From DTU015 sp012837895 (lineage in GTDB: Bacteria > Bacillota > Sulfobacillia > Fermentithermobacillales > Fermentithermobacillaceae), in assembly GCA_050952085.1 (NCBI GenBank), contig JBMNKH010000004.1:310001-374000 (forward strand): a stretch of 64,000 nucleotides of DNA, in the 5' to 3' direction. The translations under genes and the position numbers were made by a program. The notes beneath the pieces were generated by a model that was not told the origin of the DNA, did no database searches, and was given only the letters and a program-made list of their open reading frames with translations. Shown in pieces: positions 16,270 to 25,517 of this stretch. Within the stretch, counting starts at the first letter, position 1. Each line of letters starts with the position of its first letter.

Positions 16270-17655
16270 GTGGACGTAAACCATGGGTTGATGGACACCA
16301 TAGCTGCCATTGCTACCCCTGTTGGCACAGGTGGTATTGCAATTGTCAGGCTCAGCGGCCCAGATGCGTTCGCCATTGCAGGCAGGATGATAAAGCTCAG
16401 GAAAGGCACTGCCCTTGAAGAGATGAAGAGTTGGTCCATGGCTTTAGGTGATGTGCTGGAACAAGCAAGCGGCCGGCTAATCGACGAATGCATAGTGCTG
16501 GTCATGAAGGCATGTAGGTCGTACACAGGAGAACACGTGGTGGAGATCCAGTGCCACGGGGGCACGGTGGTTGCTGAGAAGGTGCTGAGCCTGGCGTTTA
16601 AGCTTGGTGCAAGGCCGGCCGGGCCCGGGGAGTTCACCAAGCGAGCTTTCATCAACGGCAGGATAACCCTTGATGAAGCAGAAGCGGTGCTGGACATTGT
16701 GACATCTTCGTCGGAAGCTGCCCTGTTCCAGGCGGGCAGGCGGCTTAAAGGCGAGCTTGGAGCCATGGTAAGCCGGTGGGAAGGGCAGATAGTTGACTTG
16801 CTGGCTCTGCTTCAAGGCGCCATTGATTTCCCGGAAACAATAGAAGCGGAGAGGTCTGAGATCCAGGGCATGCTTGAGGGCTTGAAGAACGATATAACTG
16901 CCGTACTCGAAAGGGCGCCGTTAGGGCTTGCGCTTTCACAAGGGGTGGAAGTGTGTCTTGTGGGCAGGCCCAATGTGGGCAAATCATCCCTGTTTAACGC
17001 GCTATTATCCAGGGACAGGGCAATAGTGACAGATGTCCCCGGCACCACACGGGACGTACTCAGGGAAACCACAGAATGGTACGGGCTGCCTGTGGTGTTG
17101 CTTGACACTGCTGGCCTTAGGGAAACCGGCGAAGTGGTGGAGGCACTTGGGGTTGAGCGGGCCCAAACTGCTGCAACAGAGTCAAATGTGATACTTTACG
17201 TGCTCGATGACACCCAGGGGATTTGCGCCGAAGACGTGAAATGGCTGGACAAGTGGCAAGGGAGAAATTGCCTGGCGGTGGTTACCAAGACAGACTTAAA
17301 TAAGAGCCAGGTAGACATAGAGCAGTTAGAGCAGATTTGCGGCGACAGCTGGGTATACGTGTCAGGAGCTACCCGGTTTGGGGTAGAGGACCTGAAAAAG
17401 AAGGTCCAGTCTATGTTTGCTGGCGTGGGCGACCCTGAAGCCCTGGCGCCTGGCTCAGCCAGGCAGGTTGATTGCCTTGAGCGGGCACTTGATGAAATCG
17501 AGGCAGCTATCGAGTACCTGAACCAGGGATGGACAGACGATGTGATAGCATTAGCTCTTGAGGCTGCAGCAGGGGCGCTGATGGAGCTTACCGGCAAGCA
17601 AGTGAGCGGCGAAACCCTGGACAGGATATTTTCGCGTTTCTGTGTAGGCAAGTAA
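16270..17655 (+). CDS. mnmE: tRNA modification GTPase MnmE
   Basis: With MnmG it makes the 5-carboxymethylaminomethyl group on wobble uridine 34. The N-terminal tetrahydrofolate domain starts DTIAAIATPVGTGGIAIVRLSG. The G domain (about 220-375) has P-loop GRPNVGKSS at 232-240 and DTAGLRE as G3. The C-terminus is the expected FCVGK with Cys458. Length is 461 aa. GTG 16270 follows GGGGGTG by about 7 nt. mnmG is 49 nt downstream. Confidence 0.97.
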   Translation: MDVNHGLMDTIAAIATPVGTGGIAIVRLSGPDAFAIAGRMIKLRKGTALEEMKSWSMALGDVLEQASGRLIDECIVLVMKACRSYTGEHVVEIQCHGGTVVAEKVLSLAFKLGARPAGPGEFTKRAFINGRITLDEAEAVLDIVTSSSEAALFQAGRRLKGELGAMVSRWEGQIVDLLALLQGAIDFPETIEAERSEIQGMLEGLKNDITAVLERAPLGLALSQGVEVCLVGRPNVGKSSLFNALLSRDRAIVTDVPGTTRDVLRETTEWYGLPVVLLDTAGLRETGEVVEALGVERAQTAATESNVILYVLDDTQGICAEDVKWLDKWQGRNCLAVVTKTDLNKSQVDIEQLEQICGDSWVYVSGATRFGVEDLKKKVQSMFAGVGDPEALAPGSARQVDCLERALDEIEAAIEYLNQGWTDDVIALALEAAAGALMELTGKQVSGETLDRIFSRFCVGK

Positions 17656-17704
17656 GTATGCCGGTCAACATGGATTCTTGTCTTTGAAGGGGGCTAACTC
17701 CAGT

Positions 17705-19537
17705 TTGGCAGGAAACGCCTTTGATTTCGATGTGCTGGTTGTAGGCAGCGGGCATGCAGGATGTGAAGCTGCGTTTGCCGCTGCAAGGTTGGGCATGAAA
17801 ACGGCCATGGTCACAATGGATGCGCGCAATATCGCAGGCATGCCCTGCAACCCTTCTATAGGCGGGCCTGGGAAAGCGCAGATAGTGGCTGAAATCGATG
17901 CCCTGGGCGGCGAGATCGCGCTTGCCACTGACAAGACGGCAATTGAGATGAGGCTTCTTAACGCATCAAAGGGGCCTGCGGTGCAATCGTTGAGAGCACA
18001 GGTGGACAAACACGCCTATTCAGCTTACATGCGCAACAAGATCAACGAGCTAGGGATTACGCTGGTAGAAGGCATGGTTACAGAAGTGATGGTGCGCCAC
18101 GGGCGGGCTTATGGTGTGGCCCTCGGAGACGGCAGCGTGATCCGCTCCAGGACGGTGGTGCTTTGCACCGGGGTTTACCTTGAGAGTAGGATTTTCATAG
18201 GGTCTGAGGTAATCGAATCAGGGCCTATAGGAGAACCCAGCGCCAAGGGCCTTTCGGCATGCCTGGCGGATCTCGGGTTTCAACTGGGGAGGTTTAAGAC
18301 AGGCACGTCCCCGCGGATCCTGAAAAGCAGCATCGACTGGGACAGGCTTGTACGAGAAAAGGGAGTCGACAAGCCGGTTGCGCTCTCGTTCATGTCCGTT
18401 CCCAAACTGTGGGATAAGGACGTGTGCTATTCGACTTACACCAACGAACGTACCCATGAAGTCATAAGGGAGAATATTGACCGGGCGCCGCTTTTTGACG
18501 GCACCATAAAAGGCGTGGGTCCCAGATACTGCCCTTCGATTGAAGATAAAGTGATGAGGTTCCCTGACAGGAAGCGTCACCAGCTATACTTTGAAATTGA
18601 GTCTGAAGAAAGCGACGATGTGTACATCCTGGGGCTTTCAACCAGCCTGCCTGAAGACGTCCAGTACCAGATGCTTTACACTATCCCGGGGCTTTCCAGG
18701 GCGAAGATCACCAGGCCCGGATATGCCATTGAATATGATTACATGGTTCCGTCTCAGATCAGCACCACTTTTGAAGTACAAGGGCTTGAAGGGCTCTTTA
18801 CTGCAGGCCAGATCAACGGCACGTCAGGCTATGAGGAAGCGGCTGCCCAAGGGCTACTAGCAGGAGTTAACGCGGTCATGAAGCTGAAAGAAGAGGAGCC
18901 CCTGATCCTGGGCAGGAAAGAAGCATATATCGGCGTGCTGCTGGACGACCTGGTGAGCACCGTGATTGAAGAGCCTTACAGGATGCTCACGTCAAGGGCA
19001 GAGCACAGGCTGTTCTTGAGGCATTCAAACGCAGATATGAGGCTGACTCCTGCAGGCAGAAGGGTTGGACTGGTTTCAGATGAGAGGTGGCAGGCATTTT
19101 GCCGCAAGGCTGAACTCATGGACAAAGGCAGGACTTTGCTGGAACATACAGTATCAGGCAAGGCGGTAAAGGATTTGCTAAGGAGCCCTGACAAACGTAT
19201 AGAGGATTTCTTTGATGCAGTTCCAGAACTAGGCATCTTACCTGATGAAGTCCTGTCTGAGATCGAGATTGAAGCTAAGTATGCAGGATTTATAGAAAGG
19301 CAGGACAGGGAGGCCAGGCGGCTCAGGCGCCACCTTGACAAGAAACTGCCTGAAGGAGTGGACTGGCGCCGGGTCAGGAGTTTGTCCCGTGAGACCATTG
19401 ACAAACTGGTAAGATACCGCCCCCGGACCATAGGTAAAGCCCTGTCTGTGGGGGTTTCCCCTTCTGATGCCCTGGTGATACTGGCCATGCTCAGGGGAGG
19501 CAAACTAGGGCGGGGACCTGCAGGCAGGAAGGCGTGA
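17705..19537 (+). CDS. mnmG: tRNA uridine 5-carboxymethylaminomethyl enzyme MnmG (GidA)
   Basis: FAD-binding partner of MnmE. The Rossmann motif DVLVVGSGHAGCEAAFAAARLG is at the N-terminus; the MPCNPSIGGPGK family signature and AGQINGTSGYEEAAAQG follow. It is about 610 aa from TTG 17705, which has AAGGGGG about 10 nt upstream; an upstream TTG at 17678 would put the ribosome-binding site inside the gene. The start of rsmG lies 12 nt after the stop. Confidence 0.97.
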   Translation: MAGNAFDFDVLVVGSGHAGCEAAFAAARLGMKTAMVTMDARNIAGMPCNPSIGGPGKAQIVAEIDALGGEIALATDKTAIEMRLLNASKGPAVQSLRAQVDKHAYSAYMRNKINELGITLVEGMVTEVMVRHGRAYGVALGDGSVIRSRTVVLCTGVYLESRIFIGSEVIESGPIGEPSAKGLSACLADLGFQLGRFKTGTSPRILKSSIDWDRLVREKGVDKPVALSFMSVPKLWDKDVCYSTYTNERTHEVIRENIDRAPLFDGTIKGVGPRYCPSIEDKVMRFPDRKRHQLYFEIESEESDDVYILGLSTSLPEDVQYQMLYTIPGLSRAKITRPGYAIEYDYMVPSQISTTFEVQGLEGLFTAGQINGTSGYEEAAAQGLLAGVNAVMKLKEEEPLILGRKEAYIGVLLDDLVSTVIEEPYRMLTSRAEHRLFLRHSNADMRLTPAGRRVGLVSDERWQAFCRKAELMDKGRTLLEHTVSGKAVKDLLRSPDKRIEDFFDAVPELGILPDEVLSEIEIEAKYAGFIERQDREARRLRRHLDKKLPEGVDWRRVRSLSRETIDKLVRYRPRTIGKALSVGVSPSDALVILAMLRGGKLGRGPAGRKA

Positions 19538-19548
19538 GGAGGTTAACA

Positions 19549-20295
19549 GTGGGTCAGAACAAGTTTCACCCAGAGGCATATGTCGCCGAAGCGCTTGGTA
19601 CATTTGACAAAGCCATCCGTGCCATGGGGATACAAGTGCCTGAAGCTGGCCGCCTCCTGGTTGAGGGATGGCTAGAGTTTTTCGTCACCTGGAAAGGAAG
19701 GCGAGTTGCAGGGTTTGATGACCCTTGCGAGTTGGCTGTGAAACTCCTTGCCGATTCGTTTGCGATTGGCCTGGTCGAGGACGTGTGCCGTGGGGGTACT
19801 GCGGTTGATCTCGGCAGCGGCAACGGCTGGCCCGGGCTTGTGTTGAGCGCCATGAGAAGGTGCCCGCAGGTAAGCTTGCTTGACTCAAGGGAAGGTGCGT
19901 GCGACTTCCTCAGGGGTTTTGTGCGCAGCAGCGGAATTCCTGGGGTTGATGTGGTGCAGGTCAGGGCTGAAGAAGCCGGCCGTGATAAGCTATTCAGGGA
20001 AAAATACTCCCTTGCTGTGTCCAGGGCAATGGCCATGCCCGGGATTGTACTGGAACTGTGTTCAGGTTTGGTCTCAGTTGGCGGAAAAGCTGCGCTCTGG
20101 ATCGGGCCCGGGCAAGAAATACCCCAAGCAGGGCCTGGTTTAGCCCTCACAGGCATGGAACTGGAAACTGAGATAGGATACACCTTGCCTTGGGGCATGG
20201 GAGACAGGGTCCTGGCAGTGTACAAGAAAGTCAAGGGTTTGGGGGACGGCTATCCCAGGAGGTATGCCGCAATAAGAAAAAAGCCCCTGGTATGA
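19549..20295 (+). CDS. rsmG: 16S rRNA (guanine-527-N7) methyltransferase RsmG
   Basis: SAM-dependent methyltransferase acting on G527 of 16S rRNA. The SAM motif DLGSGNGWPG is at residues 87-96; VSLLDSREGACDFL and SRAMAMP follow. It is about 248 aa from GTG 19549, which sits 6 nt after AGGAGG; an earlier GTG overlapping the mnmG stop is less likely. Position between mnmG and the par genes is typical. In other bacteria loss of this enzyme gives low-level streptomycin resistance. Confidence 0.95.
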   Translation: MGQNKFHPEAYVAEALGTFDKAIRAMGIQVPEAGRLLVEGWLEFFVTWKGRRVAGFDDPCELAVKLLADSFAIGLVEDVCRGGTAVDLGSGNGWPGLVLSAMRRCPQVSLLDSREGACDFLRGFVRSSGIPGVDVVQVRAEEAGRDKLFREKYSLAVSRAMAMPGIVLELCSGLVSVGGKAALWIGPGQEIPQAGPGLALTGMELETEIGYTLPWGMGDRVLAVYKKVKGLGDGYPRRYAAIRKKPLV

Positions 20296-20355
20296 CAAAA
20301 ATAGGCAGGGAATAACTGGGAATCAGTCGAACAGTCACCGTGGAGGTGGTTTTTT

Positions 20356-21153
20356 ATGTCTACGGTGGCTGCCGGCAAGTTCGAGAGCATAGAAGTACCT
20401 ATCAGCGCTATAGATTTGAGGGAAGGGTCGTTCCTACCAGGGGGCGAAGAGGCAGTATCCCGTGCTGTGCTGGTTTCTCTTATAAAAGGAACCGGCCAAC
20501 CTGTGTTGGTAAGGCCGTTAGGAAACAGGTACGAACTGGTGGCAGGCGATCTGGAATACTGGGTTGCCAGGGCTAGGGGTGAGGAGGTCATCACCTGCTG
20601 GGTCCAAGAAATGGACGACGTCACCGCGCTGCTAACCCGGATAGCTGAAGGTGCCAGGCGGAAAGACATTAACCCTGTGGAAGAAGCCAAACTCATATCT
20701 CGACTTGTCCACGACTACGGGATGAGCCATCAGGAAATCGCCATCAGGTGCGGCAGGAGGCAGTGCACTATTTCCAACAAGCTAAGGTTGCTCAGACTAC
20801 CAGATAAGATCCTCGACGCCCTTAAATCCGGCCAGATCGGCGAAAGGCAAGCCAGAGCTTTATTGACTGTTCCCGGAGAGAGCAAACAGCTAGAACTGTT
20901 TCGCAGGTGTGTTAGAATGAAACTGACCGCAGGGCAAATGGAAGAACTATGCAAGCTGTCTTCGGGTAAAGCAACTTTGAGGGGGATGTTGCCCCCGCGG
21001 AAACACAAGTTGGTTTTCAAAGATCCCAGGATATTTCAGAACACTCTGCGGAGAATCGTAGCTGAAATGAAAAAGGCAGGACTTGATGTTGTATACAGAG
21101 AAGAAGTGAAGGAAAAATCGTGGGAGTTTAGGGTGTTGTGTCGAAAGTCGTAG
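20356..21153 (+). CDS. Noc-like ParB paralogue with degenerate nucleotide-binding motif
   Basis: A 265-aa ParB/Spo0J/Noc-family protein. The N-terminal ParB fold is present (TGQPVLVRP at about 46-54), and the helix-turn-helix at about 122-148 ends in RRQCTISNKLRLLRLP, close to the Noc-type STIANKLRLLKLP. The CTP-binding motif GERRxRA is replaced by GDLEYWVA (64-71), and the ENxQR motif by AEGARRKD. ATG 20356 follows GGAGGTGG. It overlaps parA by 16 nt. It may act in nucleoid occlusion, but loss of the CTP motifs argues for a changed mechanism. Confidence 0.8.
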   Translation: MSTVAAGKFESIEVPISAIDLREGSFLPGGEEAVSRAVLVSLIKGTGQPVLVRPLGNRYELVAGDLEYWVARARGEEVITCWVQEMDDVTALLTRIAEGARRKDINPVEEAKLISRLVHDYGMSHQEIAIRCGRRQCTISNKLRLLRLPDKILDALKSGQIGERQARALLTVPGESKQLELFRRCVRMKLTAGQMEELCKLSSGKATLRGMLPPRKHKLVFKDPRIFQNTLRRIVAEMKKAGLDVVYREEVKEKSWEFRVLCRKS

Positions 21154-21923
21154 CTATTGCTAACCAAAAAGGCGGAGTAGGTAAAACCACCACAGCTATT
21201 AACCTTGGAGCTTGTCTGGGTGAACTTGGCCGGACCATATTGATCGTAGACGCGGATCCGCAGGGGAATGCCACAAGCGGCCTTGGCATTGACAGGAGCA
21301 AGCTTGACTATTCTTTGTACGATTGCCTTGTCCGGGATGTGGAACCCATAGAAGCTCTCAGGGCTACAGAATACCCTGGATTGTGGCTGTTGCCTTCTTC
21401 GCTGGACCTGGCCGGGGCTGAAATCGAACTGGTCGGGATGGAGCAGAGGGAACATAGGTTGAAGAGAGTGGTCGGTAAGATAAGGGACAATTATGACTAT
21501 GTGTTCATCGACTGCCCGCCGTCCCTTGGTTTGCTCACAGTCAACGCGTTGGCAGCTGCCGATTCGGTGTTGATTCCTATCCAATGCGAATACTACGCCC
21601 TGGAAGGACTGACCCAGCTCCTAAGTACTATCAAGCTGATAAGGAACAGGCTTAACTCAAGCTTGGAGCTGGAAGGCGTGCTGCTCACCATGTTCGACGG
21701 CCGCACAAACCTGGCTCTACAGGTAGCTGAAGAAGTTAAGCGGTATTTCCGCGATCAGGTGTTTTCAACCATAATCCCCAGGAACGTCAGGTTGTCTGAA
21801 GCACCGTCCCACGGTAAACCCATTACGATTTACGATAAGAGATCAAGGGGAGCAGAAGTGTACCGGGAACTTGCAGAGGAGGTGTTGCGCCGTGGCCAGG
21901 AGAGGTCTTGGAAGGGGCATTGA
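21138..21923 (+). CDS. parA: Chromosome partitioning ATPase ParA/Soj
   Basis: Deviant Walker-type ATPase working with ParB on chromosome segregation and, in spore formers, on DnaA control. The deviant Walker A KGGVGKTT is at residues 11-18; IVDADPQGNATSGLG and DCPPSLGLLTVNAL follow. Length is 261 aa. GTG 21138 lies inside the end of the Noc-like gene. parB begins 32 nt before its stop. Confidence 0.96.
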   Translation: MSKVVAIANQKGGVGKTTTAINLGACLGELGRTILIVDADPQGNATSGLGIDRSKLDYSLYDCLVRDVEPIEALRATEYPGLWLLPSSLDLAGAEIELVGMEQREHRLKRVVGKIRDNYDYVFIDCPPSLGLLTVNALAAADSVLIPIQCEYYALEGLTQLLSTIKLIRNRLNSSLELEGVLLTMFDGRTNLALQVAEEVKRYFRDQVFSTIIPRNVRLSEAPSHGKPITIYDKRSRGAEVYRELAEEVLRRGQERSWKGH

Positions 21924-22746
21924 CTCGTTGATCCCGGCAGTGCTTGAAGACCAGGGCGAAGAGATTTTGCAGGTGGATCCAAAGGACATTAGAGCTAACC
22001 CGTATCAACCCAGGCAGGTTTTTGACGACGCAGCTATTGAAGAATTAGCTGCCTCCATGGTGGAACACGGAATAATCCAACCCTTAATAGTGAGACGGTA
22101 TGACGCCGGGTACCAGTTGGTTGCAGGCGAACGGCGGCTGAGGGCTGCGATGCGGGCAGGGCTGGACAAGGTACCTGTGGTGGTCAAGAGCTTGAGCGAC
22201 CGGGAAGCCATGGAGCTTTCCCTGGTTGAAAACTTGCAGAGAGAAGACTTAGGGCCCCTTGAGGAAGCTGAAGCTTATAGGAGATTGTCTGAAGAGTTCG
22301 GGCTAACCCAGGAGCAGATAGCCCAACGGGTAGGAAAGAGCAGGTCTGACATTGCTAACACTCTACGGTTGCTGAGGCTGGAGCCTGAAGTCAAACAACT
22401 GATTAACGAAGGGAAGATATCAGGCGGACATGGCCGTGCGCTCGTTGGCCTTCCAAGAGAGCAGCAGCTATCAATTGCCAGGAGCATAGTCGAAAGAGGG
22501 CTTTCTGTGAGAAGCACTGAGGAGACTGTTGCATCCAAGGTGGCCAACAAGAAACCCAGACAGAAGAAGTCACAAGCCATGCGCATCAGAGAAGCTGAAG
22601 AGCTCCTTGCAGCTGCCCTTGGCAGCCCGGTTGTGGTGAAAAGGCAGGGTACAAAAGGCACGATTAGCATTAGTTTTTTTGGGCCTGAAGATCTAGAACG
22701 GTTGATTGAGGTCATAAGCGGGAACAATCCAAGATCCCAGCCATGA
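21892..22746 (+). CDS. parB: Chromosome partitioning protein ParB/Spo0J
   Basis: parS-binding CTPase clamp. It has the intact CTP motifs LVAGERRLRAA and VENLQREDLGPLEEA, a helix-turn-helix (KSRSDIANTLRLLRL) and a C-terminal dimerisation region. It is about 284 aa from GTG 21892, with GAGGAGGTG upstream; an earlier in-frame TTG is not favoured. Its stop codon directly touches a perfect parS. Confidence 0.96.
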   Translation: MARRGLGRGIDSLIPAVLEDQGEEILQVDPKDIRANPYQPRQVFDDAAIEELAASMVEHGIIQPLIVRRYDAGYQLVAGERRLRAAMRAGLDKVPVVVKSLSDREAMELSLVENLQREDLGPLEEAEAYRRLSEEFGLTQEQIAQRVGKSRSDIANTLRLLRLEPEVKQLINEGKISGGHGRALVGLPREQQLSIARSIVERGLSVRSTEETVASKVANKKPRQKKSQAMRIREAEELLAAALGSPVVVKRQGTKGTISISFFGPEDLERLIEVISGNNPRSQP

Positions 22747-22762
22747 TGTTTCACGTGAAACA
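22747..22762. promoter_or_regulatory. parS centromere site
   Basis: TGTTTCACGTGAAACA is a perfect 16-bp palindrome matching the bacterial parS consensus TGTTNCACGTGAAACA. It starts at the base after the parB stop. It is about 9-10 kb from the origin, as expected for ParB loading sites. Confidence 0.95.
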
Positions 22763-22789
22763 TTGGGTAACATAGGAGGAACCGTAATA

Positions 22790-23917
22790 ATGGCAGAACC
22801 CCTAAGGCCGGTATGGGCTGAAGTAAACCTTGGCAACTTCAAGAAGAATTTGCATGCAGTGAGGGAACTTGTATCGCCACAGGCACAAGTCCTGGCTGTG
22901 GTCAAAGCCAACGCCTATGGTATCGGAGCGGTGCCTGCCTCCAAAGCTGCCATGGAGGTGCCAGGCGTAGTAGGCCTGGCTGTAGCTACGCCGGAAGAAG
23001 CGGTAGAACTCAGGGAAGCAGGCTTGAGCGATATGATCCTGGTGCTCGGCCCTGTCACAAGTGATGCCGCCCGGGTGCTGGCGCAACTCGGGATTTCAAT
23101 CACTGTGACTTCCGTTGCAGGAGTGCTTGACGCAGAGCTGGCAGGCCAAGCCGCAGGTAAGAAGAGCAAGATCCACATTAAAGTTGAAACCGGAATGGGA
23201 AGAGTAGGGTTCCTTCCCGGTGAAGACTTGGGACAAGTTCTTGAACTTATATCAAGATCCAGCCACATTGAAGTAGAAGGAGTGTTTTCTCACTTCTCAG
23301 CTGCCGATACTGACCCGGAATACACCGGTTTGCAGCTTAGGAACTTTGAGAACGCACGTAAGCAGGTAGAAGCGGCGGGTATCAAGCCGCGCTTCGTCCA
23401 CCTGTCAAATTCAGCGGCAATCCTGGACTTGCCTGAGGCACATTTCGATTTGGTGCGCCCGGGAATCATGATTTACGGATGCTACCCGCATCCTTCCCTG
23501 GCAGACAAGGCACAACTGTATCCGGTGGTTTCGCTCAAGGCACGGATATCCCATGTGAAGCGTGTCGGGCCGGGGGCCTCCATCGGCTACGGCAGGACCT
23601 ACACAATCTCACAGCCGGCGGAAATAGCCACAATCCCCATTGGTTATGCAGACGGGTATCCCAGGTCGCTATCGAACAAAGCTTCGGTCCTGATAAGGGG
23701 CAGGAGATATCCCATAGCGGGCAGGATATGCATGGACCAGTCAATGATCGATATTACAGGAGAACCGGGAATAACCCCAGGCGAAGTGGTTACTCTTATC
23801 GGCACTGACGGAGATGAAACCATAACCCTGGACGAGATAGCGGAGCTCGCAGGCACCATTTCACACGAAATCCTCACAGGGATGAGTTCAAGGGTGCCCC
23901 GCATTTACATTGAATGA
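22790..23917 (+). CDS. alr: Alanine racemase
   Basis: PLP enzyme interconverting L- and D-alanine for peptidoglycan. The PLP lysine is Lys39 in AVVKANAYG. The second catalytic residue is Tyr267 in SIGYGRTY, and RICMDQSMID is the family C-terminal motif. It is about 375 aa from ATG 22790, with GGAGG upstream. It is not a usual neighbour of parB; the parS site lies in its leader. Spore formers often have a second racemase for spore germination control; only this one is seen here. Confidence 0.95.
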   Translation: MAEPLRPVWAEVNLGNFKKNLHAVRELVSPQAQVLAVVKANAYGIGAVPASKAAMEVPGVVGLAVATPEEAVELREAGLSDMILVLGPVTSDAARVLAQLGISITVTSVAGVLDAELAGQAAGKKSKIHIKVETGMGRVGFLPGEDLGQVLELISRSSHIEVEGVFSHFSAADTDPEYTGLQLRNFENARKQVEAAGIKPRFVHLSNSAAILDLPEAHFDLVRPGIMIYGCYPHPSLADKAQLYPVVSLKARISHVKRVGPGASIGYGRTYTISQPAEIATIPIGYADGYPRSLSNKASVLIRGRRYPIAGRICMDQSMIDITGEPGITPGEVVTLIGTDGDETITLDEIAELAGTISHEILTGMSSRVPRIYIE

Positions 23918-24106
23918 TAGGATCTGACTTGTGCTGTCGCACTTAGGCGGGACACAAAACTCTCACCTGGAAAGATCCTGGCAGGATTACCGTGAGAAAC
24001 GTCGAATGTTATACCGATGGTGTCGCTTTATCCCTTTGGCACCGCGATCTTGGCGGAACAGATCAAAGGGTACATATCTTGGAGAAGTCTCGGAGGAGTT
24101 TCACGT

Positions 24107-25099
24107 TTGTTAGCGAACATTTTTGGCGGGGAATCAAGACCTGGTAGGAAACCAGCTATCAGCAGCCGTGAGCGCAGGTTTACCTTCTTGGTGGTCTACT
24201 CACACGGCAAGACACATAGGATGAGCCTGAGTCTGACTACGCTCATGTCTGTGCTCACTTTGGCTTGCATTTCTCTGGTTGCGCTTGGAGCATTTGTGAA
24301 CTCATATATTCAAACCTCCAGGGAAAATGAAGAACTCAACTATCTCTATGACGTAGCCGGCATCCAGGAGATGCAAATCCAGCATCTTCAAGAACGTATC
24401 AGGGACATGGCAGAAAGGCTGCGCCAGGCCGAACTGGTTGAGAGTGAGACCAGGACCATGCTTCTTGAAGAGGGCCTGATTCAAGAAGGCGCTTCAGAGA
24501 TGGCAGTTACGGTTGCAGCCAGGCAGGTCATGGCAGAGACTACGTCCCGATCCGGCAGGAGCATCAACAGAATCCCACCCCGCGATATTGCTTTGGTCCT
24601 AGAGTCTTTGGGACAAGCAGCTTTTGACTTGGACGGTGAGATTGCCTCACTGGAGCAACGCCTGGCAGACCTCCGTGGAAAGGCTGAAAAGGCTGTGGCA
24701 TTTTCCAGGGCGCGGCCTAGCATATGGCCTGTATACGGCAATATTACCTCTATCTACGGATGGAGGAGGCATCCAATCACAGGCAGGCAGCAATTCCATG
24801 AGGGGCTCGATATTGGTGCCTCGTACCGTACACCTATACGGGCTACCGCCGACGGAACAGTAAAGTTTGCTGGGTATCAAGCGGGCTATGGCTGGTCTGT
24901 GAGGATAAGCCATGGATACGGGTTTGAAACCGTGTATTGCCATTGCAGTTCCGTGAGCGTTACCGCAGGACAAAAAGTCGAGCGCGGGGATGTTATAGCC
25001 TACGTCGGTTCCTCAGGCACATCCACAGGGCCCCACCTGCACTACGAAGTTTTGAAAGACGGAAAAAAACAAAATCCTATGGACTATCTTCCTAAGTGA
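24107..25099 (+). CDS. Membrane-anchored M23 peptidase
   Basis: Predicted cell-wall endopeptidase or scaffold. There is a cytoplasmic basic stretch, one transmembrane segment (about residues 40-65, SLTTLMSVLTLACISLVALG), a coiled-coil region (about 75-125) and a C-terminal LytM domain. The LytM motifs HEGLDIG and GPHLHYEV hold the zinc ligands, so it could be active. It is about 330 aa from TTG 24107, 8 nt after GGAGGAG. The bactofilin gene follows after 19 nt, a frequent pairing in which the bactofilin positions the peptidase. Confidence 0.88.
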   Translation: MLANIFGGESRPGRKPAISSRERRFTFLVVYSHGKTHRMSLSLTTLMSVLTLACISLVALGAFVNSYIQTSRENEELNYLYDVAGIQEMQIQHLQERIRDMAERLRQAELVESETRTMLLEEGLIQEGASEMAVTVAARQVMAETTSRSGRSINRIPPRDIALVLESLGQAAFDLDGEIASLEQRLADLRGKAEKAVAFSRARPSIWPVYGNITSIYGWRRHPITGRQQFHEGLDIGASYRTPIRATADGTVKFAGYQAGYGWSVRISHGYGFETVYCHCSSVSVTAGQKVERGDVIAYVGSSGTSTGPHLHYEVLKDGKKQNPMDYLPK

Positions 25100-25118
25100 A
25101 CCTGGGAGGCATACATCC

Positions 25119-25517
25119 ATGTTTAGGTCTAAAGAACCTGTTAGCCGGGGCGGCGCCTTTGAGAGCCTGCTCGGCAAAGGCATTGAGATCCAAGGCACCC
25201 TGGCATCAAAAGGCAGTCTGAGAGTAGACGGGAAGCTTCAGGGTAAACTCTACTCTGATTGCGATATTATGATTGGACATGGCGCGGTTGTAAAAGCTGA
25301 TATAGACGCGGCTAACGTGACTATCGCCGGAGACGTTGTCGGCAACGTAAAGTGTACCGGCCGGCTGGAACTCTTGTCTTCAGGCAAGCTGAGGGGTGAC
25401 ATTACTGTCGGCAGCCTGGTCATATCAGAAGGCGCTGTGTTTTCAGGGGTGGCAGAGATGACCAAGCCTATGGAAATCAAGGGAAAGGTGGCCCCTGACA
25501 AGCAGAGGGAGAATTGA
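25119..25517 (+). CDS. Bactofilin
   Basis: A 132-aa polymer-forming cytoskeletal protein (bactofilin/DUF583). Its core is a run of short beta-helix turns such as IQGTLASKGSLRVDGKLQGKL and AVVKADIDAANVTIAGDVVGN, with glycine and valine at regular spacing. The terminal tails are short and charged. ATG 25119 follows GGGAGG by 9 nt. It is probably the scaffold partner of the M23 peptidase upstream. Confidence 0.9.
   Translation: MFRSKEPVSRGGAFESLLGKGIEIQGTLASKGSLRVDGKLQGKLYSDCDIMIGHGAVVKADIDAANVTIAGDVVGNVKCTGRLELLSSGKLRGDITVGSLVISEGAVFSGVAEMTKPMEIKGKVAPDKQREN

Noticed and set aside
23931..24113. Small frame between alr and the M23 gene
   Set aside because: No ribosome-binding site, no family match; it overlaps the M23 start. 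A weak CTCAC...GTGAG hairpin in the leader is not a known riboswitch.
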